DNA of 64,000 nucleotides from Diphasiastrum complanatum (lineage: Eukaryota > Streptophyta > Lycopodiopsida > Lycopodiales > Lycopodiaceae). The number at the start of each line of letters is the position of its first letter. Position 1 is the first letter of the stretch. Where the stretch lies: assembly GCA_029204225.1 (NCBI GenBank), contig CM055102.1, positions 2,740,718-2,804,717 on the forward strand, given 5' to 3'. The translations under genes were made by a program, and so were the position numbers. The notes beneath the pieces are model-generated. The model searched no databases and was not told the DNA's origin. It saw nothing but the letters and a program-made list of their open reading frames with translations. Shown here in pieces: positions 1-42,060 of the stretch.

Positions 1-94
1 CGCACTTGTTGATTCCTCTACATCAGCTGTTGCTCCAGTTGTTACTACACCAGATGCTGTTCCAGTTGATCCTCCAGGGCTTGCTGTTACTTGA
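1..94 (+). pseudogene. 3' end of Ty3/gypsy pol (element 1)
   Basis: The frame starting at base 2 ends at a stop at 92-94. Its last residues (VDSSTSAVAPVV..PGLAVT) match the C-terminal tail of the Ty3 polyprotein at 21,460-21,539 (VDSSTLDVVLVV..PGLAAV). It is followed by the same untranslated sequence and an LTR. The rest of the element lies outside the window. Homology is read from the internal comparison, not a database. Confidence 0.85.
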
Positions 95-138
95 TCTAGT
101 CCTTTATGGCAGTTGGGTCTTATTTTTGTGTCGGGGAG

Positions 139-589
139 AGTTATGGACTCGGCTCATTACATTCGCCATGTCCATTGACATTTACTTTACTTTATGCATA
201 GGCAGGCTTTGGGCCCTTTTTTATTCATTATTTGACATTTAGACTATATGGTTGGCCTTGGGCCCTATTATTGACATTTAGACCATATTATTGGCCTTGG
301 GCCCTATGATTCACTATATTGGTTATTTGGTCATATTACTGAGAGTGGGGGCCTTCTTGGAGGGCGCACTATTTTCCCTCTCAGTTTGGCCCTAGCCACT
401 GGAAGCTTCCTTTTAGGGCTTCCTCTTGGCTATAAGTAGGGATTCTGTGTCATTTGTTACTTGGCTTATGATATGATCTCCTTCTTTAGTCTCTTTAAGC
501 TTTCTCTCTCCTGCTTTCTAGGGTTAAGTCTTGCTTATGTGATGCTTTCATAGACTAAATCTAGATCAGCCGTGGCTACGTTCATAACT
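139..589 (+). repeat. 3' LTR of Ty3/gypsy element 1
   Basis: The LTR starts AGTTATGGACTCGG directly after a purine tract (TCGGGGAG) and ends TTCATAACT, so the termini form the inverted repeat AGTTAT/ATAACT. It is homologous over its length to the LTRs at 16,101-16,512 and 21,585-22,027, including the GGGCCC-rich middle, the TATAAGTAGG box near 431 and the CTAGGGTTAAGTCTTGCTTATG block. The flanking target duplication cannot be tested because the 5' end is outside the window. Confidence 0.88.
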
Positions 590-1001
590 CCCACCGAGAT
601 CAGAGACAATGTTTTACTCATACTCATGTTGCTGCACGAGCTACCTGACTTATCATGAGGAGACCTCATCTTCATAGACGACGTCATCGACCACCAGCAG
701 TCCTTCATGCTGCATCCTGTATTATATCCTTTTATAGCATCAGCGAGACAGGTTTGGATGATAGTGTCATACCGTATTCATGACAGTTAGCAGTATATAT
801 GCTCCCACATGTTTTATATATCATCGCATCCTTTTTCAGTTTCAGCTTTCAGTTTCAGATCATAGCAGTTAGATTTGTATTTCTGTTATAGTCTTGGAGA
901 CGTTTCATACGCTCCTACGGTTACCACATACTTGACATGTACATTTACTAGTCTTATATGCCTTTTGGCATGGAAAAGACATTAATAAAGCTTTCTTTCT
1001 T

Positions 1002-1065
<64 letters not shown>
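590..1065 (+). mobile_element. 5'-truncated LINE copy with (CT)n tail
   Basis: This is noncoding LINE 3' sequence starting immediately after the LTR. It is recognised by the block GAGACGTTTCATACGCTCC (897-916), shared with the copies at 1,066, 6,430 and 7,882. It then has a 30-nt hairpin (951-980; GTCTT/AAGAC outer stem, ATGCC/GGCAT inner stem), AATAAA at 984-989, and a pure CT tract to 1,065. No ORF survives. The upstream part (590-890) aligns loosely with the 3' UTR of the copy at 6,430-7,380. Confidence 0.75.
951..980 (+). other. LINE 3' hairpin (copy 1)
   Basis: The outer stem is GTCTT (951-955) with AAGAC (976-980). The inner stem is ATGCC (958-962) with GGCAT (967-971) and a TTTT loop. 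AATAAA follows at 984. The same architecture recurs at 1,225, 7,274, 7,777 and 12,646 with paired changes in the inner stem. Confidence 0.7.
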
Positions 1066-1069
<4 letters not shown>

Positions 1070-1290
1070 CATGGTTTTCTTATTATCTTATTGGCAGTAT
1101 TAGACCTTTGTTTTTTAGACCTACGTCATGTTCGTAGGATAAGATGTTGGCATTTCATTTCTTTTATGTTACGAAGACGTTTCACACGCTCCTACGGTAC
1201 CACACACTTGACATGTACTTTTTCGTCTTATATGCCTATGGGCATGGAAAAGACATCAATAAATCTTTCTTTCTCTTTCGTATGCTTCCG
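1066..1290 (+). mobile_element. second 5'-truncated LINE tail, head-to-tail with the first
   Basis: It begins at the exact end of the preceding CT tract. It carries the GACGTTTCACACGCTCC block (about 1,171-1,187), the hairpin at 1,225-1,254 (inner stem ATGCC/GGCAT, loop TATG), AATAAA at 1,258-1,263 and a short degraded pyrimidine tail. It is more decayed than its neighbour, and its tail is only about 25 nt. Confidence 0.7.
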
Positions 1291-2424
1291 GATCCATGAT
1301 TCATTAGATTGGTGAGCTCTTCAATGTTTGTATTATGATTTGCTTCTTGTGTAGCATTGGTTTTTGCTTTGCCAATTTTGCAACATTTAGCATATTGAAT
1401 GTTGTGGTTTTGTGGATGAATATTTGATTGTGGAGCCTTGACAATGAAGCATAGATAATTGGTGACATTTCCACCAGCCATGCTTTCTAGTCAGGTATTG
1501 AGCGAAGTGTTGAAGTGTAAATTTCCCTTAAGTATAAAGCTCGTACTATTGCCTTTGCTTTTTAGTGCTAGCCTTCATCACAATTTTCCTGCACCTCCGA
1601 CGAAGTGATAGAAATGTAGTATTGGTTGTTGTACAAATGTATGAAAGATAATGTGGCCATATGTTTCTGCATTCAACATGCACTATTCTAGAGCGCTGAT
1701 GACATGAGTAGCGACATCATAGTATTTGGTCCACTCTTTTCATGATGAAGTTGATGGTCTAAGACTTTCTATTTGGACTCCATAGGGTTGAAGATTGCAT
1801 CGTTCATGTGTTATTTTGTGCATTATCCTAGACACAACATCGGAATATTTTTGTTATATTAGCTGATAGCAAACACGCACTTCTCATTTGAGATTTTTGT
1901 CCAAGTTACAATCTGCTGGTTTGTGCTAATTCTTCCTATCTTCACTGATGAATTTACACACCAGCTATGCTTTCTAGTTAGGTTTTGAGCAAGCTGAAGT
2001 GATGAAATGGAAATCTTTTTCCCCACTAAGTTTGCACTTCACCTTTGGAGAAGTGATAAAATGCAGTACCTTGGTTGTTGTACAAATCAATAAGTTTTTT
2101 AACTAAAGACTTCATCCTTTCTACCTACATAATCTGTGGGATTTTTTGATACCTGCTTTTGAGTTCTTCATATGAATTTATGCTGTGTCTCATGCAAGGT
2201 GAAATGATGAGATACACGCAGGTTATTCACATGAATTGGCATTGCCTTTTAAAGCCAGCCTTCACCACGGTTGATTCTGCATTTAGCCACATTCGTTCCA
2301 CATAGAATCTACTTGTGCAGGAAATATCTTCTTGTAAAAGTAGATTGTTTCCAGTGGCTGTGTTACAAAGTGAATGCTGTGAGATCCTGAGATGATTTGG
2401 TTTTCTCCTTTTTTGGTGTGTCAG
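1291..2424 (+). other. unassigned (likely TFIIA intron) with a diverged duplication
   Basis: No coding exon is recognisable here. Two diverged copies of one module occur at about 1,474-1,640 and 1,962-2,090. Both begin CCAGC(C/T)ATGCTTTCTAGT and end with GGTTGTTGTACAAAT. The stretch ends in the acceptor of the first visible TFIIA exon (TTTTGGTGTGTCAG, 2,411-2,424). I looked for the exon encoding the TFIIA N-terminus and did not find it, so it is probably upstream of the window. Confidence 0.5.
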
Positions 2425-32387
<29,963 letters not shown>

Positions 32388-32690
32388 ATGAACGTCAGTT
32401 TCAAAGTATTAAATTTCAGCTTATATCTGAATGTGGTCACACGTGACTTCTACAGAAGCACCAAAGTCTGCATGCAGCTCAGAATTCTTATACTCAATCT
32501 TGGCCATACATAATGTCAACATGACTGCTCTATGTTTGTCAGTCGCTTCTCATCTACAGGAGAAAAGGGAAACTAGACTGCTGGTGGGCTGCCTGCATTG
32601 AAACTGGTCTGCTTGTCAACATACATTGATTAAAGTCGACCTAGTATTGTTGTGATGTTCGGTTCGTTGTGTTTATTACCTAGTAAAATC
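32388..32690 (+). other. putative TFIIA-L 3' UTR
   Basis: About 300 bp after the stop with no repeat. I see no strong AATAAA; the end is a guess. Transcript data would define it. Confidence 0.35.
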
Positions 32691-35600
32691 ACATGAATGA
32701 AGCGAAGTTCCAGATTGTTGATGCAAAATGTGCTTATTTCATTGCTCATGACTTGTGCAAGCTTGCATCATGTAGAAGAGTTTTGTTGAAGGCTCCAATT
32801 GGTTTTGATGTTCTTTGTAACAGCACAAAATTCAATCTTAAAAATACTGTCAATAGAAGTGATAGGAGAAAATTTAGAGACGTAGCATACTCGTAGATCA
32901 ATTTTTCGTTCATCAGATCGACTGGAAAAAGGCGCACATACAGAAGTAGACATTCAAAATGATTTTGTATGGCCTCATTATAAGTCGTTGATCGTGGCAC
33001 CATGTAGCCATAATTCTGATCTGACAGTAAATATGAGCTTGGAGTTTAATTGACTTAGCTAAACCACCAACAATCTCAAAGTAAAGGAAATGATGCATAA
33101 AAGTGTCCTTGTCTCTTATATAGAAACCGCATACAATGCTCTGAAAAGACCACTAACCGCCCGACAAACCAAGTTTGCTAATTCTACAGTTTTCTGCAAT
33201 TTAGATTGTTCAACCAAATTTCCCAATCATCCCCTTCCATGTTTATTTGAAACCATTCAAAGCTTTTACTATTTACAATCAACTTCTGGTGAAAGTTTCA
33301 ATTTGACTCTCTATGAGTATCCTTAAGTGGGTTAAGTTTTGAAACATCTATGCTCTAGACAGTGAATTCGTGGATATTAGCTATAGACAAAGCTAATCTA
33401 ATAAGAAGCTTTAGCTTATTTCTCATATAATTTCTATGAGTAGAAACAATCCTTCATTTGCTAAGTTAAGAGAAGCAAAAATAGACAAAGCAAATACAAT
33501 AAAAAGCTTTAGCTTATCCAAGTTTCTCATATAATTTCTCTGAGTAGGAGCAATCCTTTATTTGCTAGCACAAGAGAAAAACTTCCAACTACAAGCATAT
33601 TGTGTCATTGCAACAAAGCACGTAAGAAAACTGAATTTTCTCATGAATGCATGATCACCAACATCAAGCATTAATAAGCATCTCAAAAGTTGTTTATATT
33701 AAAAGGCCCAACCACATTAAAGCTAAACAAATTTTGTACATGCAATAAGCTTGAACAAAGAGTAGCAGTGTTAATCGTAAGAGCCTTGAACGCTAGTATT
33801 AGTATTTACATAATTTTGTCCATTGTCATAAAGCATTGTAAAAACATTCTCTTACGCTGATGGAAAACTGCAAATTTCAACTTGGTATTTTATGTTGGTT
33901 TGTCAATCGCTCAAGTGAATCTTGTATTTATAGTTCACAAGATAAAATTTTTAGTAACAGATTATTTCCGACTCTATGGATCCTCTAGCAACTTAGTATT
34001 CTTTTGTTCCTCTCAAAGTCGTAAAGAAGCATAGCATTTTATTCATCTTAATAAGTATGACCATTTAATCAAATACCTTTGTGGTAGGAAAATGATCATT
34101 TTTGCCACAATATTATATTGTGGTTGGCTAGACTTGGTATTGAAAATCCATGGTGCATGTCATGATATTTGGTTTGTTTTCCTTTCAAATGTTGTACAAT
34201 CTATTGCTTGTATTTAGACCCCAAAGACCCCTTCAAGAGTTCCACCTAGTGGTCTCTTTAGTTGCAAAGCATTTTTTAACAAATATGATCTTGTAGTGTT
34301 AATCAAATGATTATGACAAATTTGTTTCAAGAGATTAAGATGGAAACTTATAGAGTCGACTAAAGTTTTTGCTTAGAATAGCTTAAGAACATAGTGAATA
34401 ATAAAATTATCCTAGAAACCATCAAATCTATTCCAACTCCATCAAAAAACGGATCTAAGGGAAGCTAGAACATTGCTAAGTCATATCATAATAAGACTTC
34501 GTACAATTCTATATGAAATTATATCATGCATTAAGAAATGTGAAATTTCAAACCTAACACACTTTCTTTTAAGTAAGTAACCAAAACTTTCAAGATTTAG
34601 ACAATTTCTATATCGATAAGTAGCAAATGCATCCATACATGGAACAAAATCAGACAAGAAATAACAAATTTTTAATCTAATTTATTCTTGTAACAAACAA
34701 AACTAATTGTGTTTGCTTATTACTAGGACTTTAAAAGGTTAATATAATTTGAAAATCTTACCATGCTCAGACTCTAGGTTATTGAATCGAACCTACAACA
34801 AGAGTTGCAAGATCACATAAAAAATTTCTTGATATCAAGAAGCTAAAAATGTGCCTCGCAACCTCTATTTCCCGAGTTAGAAGACTTCTCTCTAGAAGGA
34901 GAAAATTGTGGCCATAAGTGAATATCAGCTTCACCTCTATAAAAAGTACATCCAATACTCTAGAAAGTTTTATTGAAGCTATTATGAACACTTTTTACAT
35001 CAAAATGGTAGTATGATCCTTATTGAAATAAATAGTAACTCTAACTCTATTATTTCCTCACTTTTTGTCTCATATTATCTAAAGTATTTCATCACCAATA
35101 CATTTTTAGAACTTAAGATAGTCTTGAAGCATTCATTACATGCATATATCCCCCCCTTGGAGGCCCCCAACGCGCGCGCGCGCACACACACACACACAAT
35201 GCTAGTCTTTTGGCACTAATAACTTAGATATTGAGATTATTTCAGAGCTTCAATACCATAATAAATTCGTCTTGTTTGTAACATTTTTGTGAATTTCAAT
35301 AAATATTGAAGAGAACATCAATCGATTCAATCTTGATTCAATGAAAATCCTAATTTGAACGTTTTAGTTTGAAAACCCTTGGTTTGGACCCCCCCTTCTT
35401 GAATGCTATGGTATGCTTTATTTCACACGGTTTACTTGTTGCATCCGATTTGTAATACCTAGGTATCTTTGTTGAAAAAACAAATTCTTGAATATGTTCT
35501 TTCTATTTATTTCTCTTATTCTTCACCTTTGATTTGTAGTTGTATACATCTATTTTAAAACTTTCTCCCATTTTGGCATCCCAAAGAGAGTATCATTTTG

Positions 35601-36500
35601 AGTAGACATTTGTAAAGATTTTCCTTTTTGCTTTAGTCATTACATTTTGCCCATATCATCTTGGTGTAACTACACCAATGATAACAATATCAAGAGTAGA
35701 TGGACTTGTTTGATAGATGTTGGATCATTAACACAAGTGGAAATTTTGGTTAAAGATAGACCAAATGTTTAGTCTTTTCACAAGATCATATAATGGTTAC
35801 TAATTTGCCACATACTTTGTTTGATGATATAAATATACGTGTGCTTGGGGTTCAACATGTAATAAACATGTCTAACTGAAACCTTTGTTTTGGAGGAAGG
35901 ATAACCATCCCTCGTTGTCAAGAATTCAATTGTGCATCAATCTATTTCATTGTCTTATTGAAAGTCAAGAATTCATTCTTTTTGTGTCACAAATAACACT
36001 GTTGGGTACTTTCAATGTTGCAATCATGGGAATACTTGGTTGCATGTCTCTTCTCACTTGTTAGGACGTAATTGACATTAGTTTGATTGTTTTCTTTAGT
36101 CATAAGGTGGGACAAAGACCCAACTTGCTCTTCTTTCTTAAAAGGATTTAACAATATGGCATTCAATAACTTGACTTTCGATGCAAGTCACATAATTAAT
36201 CATTCTTTGAAGCTTAGAGTAGAATTTAAACATAAGGTTTTGATTGATTTTTTAAGAGATTGGAGCAGAGAGTGGATCTAGCTTGACAAGAAGAGAGCTA
36301 TTTGAAAAGAAATGACTTCCCGATTTTGTGTTCTTATTGTTTTATGATATTATTACTTTCACTCTATCATAATGTGGTCAGTAATGCTTTTACATTAGTA
36401 GTTCTCTAGCTAAGTCTTAAGCTTGTCTTTTCATTCTTATTCTTTTTTTTTTTTCGCTCTCTTGAAATGGTTGACCATAGATTAGAAATGTTTTACAAAG
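32691..36500 (+). other. unassigned AT-rich intergenic DNA
   Basis: No coding region that I can recognise. It includes a diverged tandem duplication (33,383-33,480 and 33,481-33,590, both containing AAGCTTTAGCTTAT and CTCATATAATTTCT) and a (CG)n(CA)n run (35,171-35,198). Scattered ORFs are short and composition-driven. Confidence 0.5.
33383..33590 (+). repeat. about 100-bp tandem duplication
   Basis: Two adjacent units starting ATAGACAAAGC, sharing AAGCTTTAGCTTAT, CTCATATAATTTCT and CAATCCTT(C/T)ATTTGCTA, with about 10% differences. Confidence 0.8.
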
Positions 36501-36539
36501 TACATAGAATAAAAAACCTCAAAAAAACATAAGTTTATC

Positions 36540-37050
36540 AGCTTCTTTGAGTAGGAGTAGGAGAGAGATCATGATAAAATCACAATTCCAAAATTTTCTA
36601 TAATTCCTATCCATCCAAATGTTCCATAGACTAATGCCTCTAATACATTGCCAATAAGAATTAACCATTACATTCTCAAAAGTGATATATTTAGCAATAG
36701 GTTTGTATGGCTGAATCTTCTAAAGCTGACACAAAGACGAGCAATGAAAAGGCCAATAACAAATTTCCACAAAGGAGCATAACAAAAAAAGAACAGGTGA
36801 ATCACATCCTCTTATAATGTTTTGCATTTGAAGCAGACATGCGAGACATCACCTTTATAGTTGGCTATGTTGAAAATGCAGCAAAAAGACACTAATTAAT
36901 GTTTGAAATGATGGAGAAAGCACCTTGAATGGATCCAATTGAAATACTATAATAAAAACACCAACCAATTTAGTGTTTCCTAGCTTCACCTTGGCTTGAA
37001 CTCCACTTTAAGGCTCAAATTCTTGCAATATCCTTCACACGTGTGAAAGT
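36540..37050 (-). pseudogene. LINE ORF2 C-terminal zinc region, minus strand
   Basis: Minus-strand reading contains VSHVCFKCKTL, then after a stop EDVIHLFFLCSF, the C-X2-C..H-X4-C zinc motif of plant LINE ORF2, followed by a W-rich tail. Several stops. It belongs to a different LINE lineage from the 6-13 kb copies (different spacing and sequence). Confidence 0.6.
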
Positions 37051-37579
37051 ACGGACTGCCATAGGCAGGCCATAGGCAGAGTACAATACCTTGAATTTCT
37101 AATCAATCCCACAATTGCAAAGCACTCAACACAAATAGCAAATATCAAGCATATGGATCACCAACAACATTGGTAGATGTAAAATGAAATTTTTACTCAT
37201 TGATTGATGAAGAATTCATCACATATTTATACATGGGTAGATCGGATTTGAGCATTTAAGGGCTTCTCTGAAATCAACATAACCTAACCCCAATATCTAA
37301 CCTAATAGGCCACTTAATCCACCCTAATTAGGGGTGAAGATCTAGAGATCCAAAAATAATGTGAAAAATGCTATTTTTGGCTCCTACGTTTTCTCTAGCC
37401 TATCTATGCACTTTTTGGCCTCTTCTCAAAGGTGCCATCACAATGTAACATGAAGAATAAAGCCCTTGAAAAATATCCTATGCTATTTGGCACATGTGGC
37501 ATCCAATTACATGGCCATCTTAACAAGTACAAGTCATATGACTAAAAACTAGTCAAGCTAGAATTGTGAAATTTTAACA
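37050..37579 (-). repeat. copia 3' LTR, minus strand
   Basis: On the minus strand TGTTAAAATTTCACAATTC starts at 37,579, directly after the purine tract TTGTGGAGGAG. A TATA-like TGTATAAATATG lies near 37,220. The far end is not resolved (somewhere near 37,045-37,140). The 5' LTR partner was not found. Confidence 0.65.
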
Positions 37580-38930
37580 CTCCTCCACAATTTAGCTTGA
37601 TGAGACTATCCTGGATCAATAATTAATACATGCATAAAAATAACATAATTTTCAGGTTCTTGCTGTGTGGAGTGAGTATGATCACTCATCACAATAACAA
37701 TATGGTTTGAGCTCCAAGTTCTCAAATGTAGTGCTCAATAAGGATGGTCTTCAAGATCCAAGCTTTGTCTTTGGTAGGTTGTTGAAATGGACACATTGGG
37801 CTGAAAAATGAGAGTCTCCTCTTCAAAATAATCATGAAAAATAGTAGCTTTCCATAAGATCCAACTATTTTGTGAAGCACATACAACCAAAGCTTGAAAT
37901 GTCACCATTTTGACTTCATCCAACAAAACAATGAACGCCAACTTGGCATCCTTCCAATGCAGGTCTTCATTGCTTGGAAACTCAAGAGTGAATGGATCAC
38001 AAGATGAGGCCTTTGATTTCTTATTTGAAACTTCAATCAAAATAGTAGTGAGCACCATTTCATCATCATAAGATATAGCTAGGATGAAAACAATGTTCAT
38101 ACTAGCATCATCAAAGGACACTATCAAATTCATGACATGTTTTCTATCAAACATAAAGTAAGATTAGTAAATAGAGATATGAATAAACTTCCTTGCTGCT
38201 CCTTTCTCTTCACTCAAGCCTTCATAATGATTTAGATTCAGGCTCTCCTTTTTCTTGAGACAAATGCTCCTTCTCGGCTTTCTCCTTGATGTCTTTTTCC
38301 TTCATCATGCCCACTCCCTCTTGGTGTTGATGATGAAAACATGGATCCAAACCATGATCTTCTTCAAGACTCTCAAGAACATTGTTTTCAAGTCTCAAAG
38401 CCTAAATTTTTTCCTTCTCAACATGATAATCTTTCAAGTCAACAAAACAATCACAAGGATGATTTATGCCAAATTGACTAGTCCTCAATTGCTTACCACT
38501 AGCAATTTGCATTACATACTTGTTGAACTTGAAGCTAGTGAGGCCAAATACTTTTGTATGGAGATAAGTGTCCTTCAAGGATGATTCAATTACTCTCATA
38601 CAAGGTTCACAATATGCCTCTTTGAAAATGAAGTCACAATCTTTCAACTTATGAATGAAATTATCATGCTTACTTCTAGCACATTGAAGAGTAAGTAGAC
38701 ATGACAACCACCTTGCATTCCATACTTTAGAATTAAAAAAAAATTCATTACAAACTTTGACAAATGAAGTACAAAATATACCCCCCTCTCCGACTTTCAT
38801 TTCCTTGTCCACAAAAATGAGCATTGATAGCAGCTCCATCTTTGTTCTTGTGGCTCTCTTTGAAGCTCTCGAGTTTTGCTTCTCCTCTTGATCAAGCTCC
38901 TCCTTGATCTCGAACATATATTTTCCAATA
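37580..38930 (-). mobile_element. noncanonical interior of the copia element, no pol
   Basis: Between the LTR and the integrase start, where RT and RNase H should lie, there is unrelated sequence. It includes ORFs at 38,154-37,735 (MFDRKHVMNLIVSFDDASMN..) and the C-terminal part of 39,079-38,402 (..KHDNFIHKLKDCDFIFKEAYC..). I do not recognise either. The element may be a pol-less derivative carrying foreign sequence. Confidence 0.5.
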
Positions 38931-40020
38931 TGATTCTTAGAGGATTCATCATTAAAGCTTACAAACATTTTGGCTCCTCCATTGCTCCTTGCAAAATTTA
39001 CATCCAAATGGATCAACTTAAGAGGGTAAGCAGTCTTAGTGATAGAGGTAGAGAAAGGCAACCTATGTGCTTTAGCCAAAGCACATCCTTCATAAACCCT
39101 CCTTTTCTATGGATCTTGGAAATCCTAGAGAAAGTTCCTCCTTTCCATGGATTTCATAGACTTGGTATTGATGTGATCAAGCCTCTTGTGCCACAAATCA
39201 CACGTGGTCACTTTGTCTTCCTTGGCTACGATCACAAATTGGTTAGGATCAACAAAAGCATGAAGCTTAAATAACCTTCCAAACCTTGTTCCTATTGTTA
39301 TTATATTCTTATTCTTCTTGATGTCACACACATTAGTAGAGAACTCCAAAATGAAACCATGATTTAAAAGTTGGACAACACTAAGCAATTTCTTAGTGAT
39401 GTTGGGAATGAAGAAACTGTGATTTAAAAGTTGGCCAACACTAAGCAATTTCTTAGTGATGCTGGGAATGAAGAGAACACCATCTACCTTAGTCTTCTTG
39501 GAAGATCCTAAGCATAAGGAAATGGATCCCACACCTTCAACTCTACATTCATGATCATTTGCTGTAAAAATGGACTTTACAGGTCCTACATAACGAGAGA
39601 AATATTCTCAATTACCCGACATGTGGGAGCTAGCCCCACTGTCTATCCACCAAGGATCTTCACCTTTGACACTTGATGATGAAAAAGTTGACATTATGAG
39701 TGAGTCCTCATGAAAACTCTCTTCCTCCTCTTTTCCAATGTTTGATTGCTTCCTCTTGAAGCATTCCGAGGCATAGTAGCATTTGATCTTGGACTTATCC
39801 TTCTTGGTCTTGCTTGGAGTTGGAGTTGAAGATCCATCTTGATCTTCAATCTTTGCTTGAATCTCCTTGAATGTGGCCCCCTTGCCCTTGGTTTTGCCTT
39901 TGCCCATGGTGAACAGTGCTTGATCATATCCATCATGGATAGTGTTGTCTCCTTTTCTCCTCGGCCATGAGGACACCTTGGAGGTCTTCAAGTGATGGCA
40001 ACTTGCTCATTATGGCATAT
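38930..40020 (-). pseudogene. copia gag-protease-integrase N-terminus, minus strand
   Basis: Minus-strand order: gag tail (SKLPSLEDLQGVL at about 40,010), a degenerate zinc knuckle (CYYASECFKRK), protease WWIDSGASSHMSGN (about 39,660-39,610), pre-integrase (KKLLSVGQLLNH; LWHKRLDHINTKSM) and the integrase start (PLKLIHLDVNF, about 39,020). Homology ends soon after AKMFVSFNDESS. A 60-bp tandem duplication sits inside the pre-integrase region. Confidence 0.85.
39361..39480 (-). repeat. 60-bp tandem duplication in copia pre-integrase
   Basis: Two 60-bp units beginning TGATTTAAAAGTTGG(A/C)CAAC, differing at a handful of bases. The frame is kept, so the peptide ITKKLLSV(G/V)QLLNH occurs twice. Confidence 0.9.
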
Positions 40021-40221
40021 TCTTTGCACCAAGTTAGATAAATCTACACAAATGTTGTGTCGTTGATGTAATATAGGGGTTCGTTGCTGGGAGTGGCAAC
40101 CTCGCCTTCACCTGCATAGCACAAAGAAGAGAGAGAGAAGAGAATGCCTGGGTTGAGAGAGGCTTTGGAGACTAGCGCACCTTCCCAAAGCTATTCACAC
40201 CCAACCTGGGGGGGGTTGGGG

Positions 40222-40749
<528 letters not shown>

Positions 40750-40750
<1 letters not shown>

Positions 40751-42060
40751 CACATAAGCGTTCTACACGTACGAAGCCATCTTGCAATACCCAAAAATAA
40801 AGAGAAATCTGGGGAACAAGAGAAACATCACGAAAAATGAAAGGACGAAAGGTAAGGGAGGAGTTCAGCTTAAGAAGGTGAAAATAGGTGGCTCCGTGGC
40901 AATAACAAAAGAAAAGGTGGAAAGGGGACAACCTTGTTTGATGCCACAAGAAACAGAGGACGATGAAAGGACTCCTTGAAAGAGAATGGTAGAGGAGGCA
41001 GAAGCGAAGGGCACTATAAGTTTTGTGAGGTAGTCAGGGAGGCCAAAAGAAGAGCAACATGCAATAAGGAAAATTCAACTAATACAATCAAAAGCTATAT
41101 CAAAATCAATCTTAAGTAATAAAGCTGGATAGTTAAACCATAAAGCAACATCAATGGCTAACCAAACATTTACTATGTTATCAAACAAGGATCTACCTAT
41201 TACAAAACCCACCTAGGGGGGGATATCCTTTTGGCAATAGCCTTCACCACAATCTTATATGAAATGTTCAGCAAAGTAGGCGGACGATAGTTAGAAAACT
41301 TAGAGGGGGGCTTTACTTTAGGAATGAGTTTGATAAACCCTTAGAAAAGGAGCAGGGGAAGAAACTCGTCTCAATCGCATTGTTAGTAGCAAGAAGCAGG
41401 GAAGGACCAATGATATTCTAGTGAGCAAGGAAGAAATTAGAGGTCACATTTGTCTTTGTTCAAAGATTTGAGGGACGCATGAAACTCTTCCAAAAAAAGA
41501 GGAGAAGAGAGAGAAAACGTATCAACAGACGAAAGAGGAGAGGTGAAGGAGAAATATCTAGAGTGGATCTCTTAGGGGGGGCCAACAAGATTAAACAATG
41601 ACAATAAGTGGCTGTAAAAGGAAGAGCAAATAGCTTCGAAGGAAAGGAGGGAGGAACTATTAATAAAGAGGTCACACGAGTCTTCTCTTCTATGTTGGGC
41701 TTTGAGTTTCCTAAAGAAGAAAGTAGAGGGTAAGTCTGTTTCTCTAAGCCAGTTAAGGTGAGTTCTTTTACGAAGTATTAGAGCTCTGGCATGATCGAAG
41801 ATTTTAAGAGAATTGGATGCTTCTAGAAACTTGTCTGTCCGAAGAGAAGAATTAGAAGAACGAGATCTTTCTAAGGTGATGTCAAAGAGCGTTTGTCTAA
41901 GGGAGGACTCGATTAAGGAGTCAGAAGATTTCGCCATTCTCCCCTGAAGGCGGATGAAAGAATGAGATCTATCAATAATTTTCTCAAGTTTTGAAAGAGA
42001 GGAGATTGTTGAGGAAAGAACAGGGCAAAGATTCTTATTCAAATCAGGGAGTTGTTCATA
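40750..42060 (-). pseudogene. LINE ORF2 reverse transcriptase remnant, minus strand
   Basis: Minus-strand reading: HLNWLRETDLPSTFFFRKL (the pre-RT motif of plant L1-like LINEs, about 41,740-41,690), then broken RT. Pieces include NAIETSFFP, GFVIGRSLFDNIVN, a KAFD-type segment (LLKIDFDIAFDCISWIF) and VSCGIKQGCPLS. Many stops and small frameshifts; the YADD region is lost. It differs from the CT-tailed family. Confidence 0.75.
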
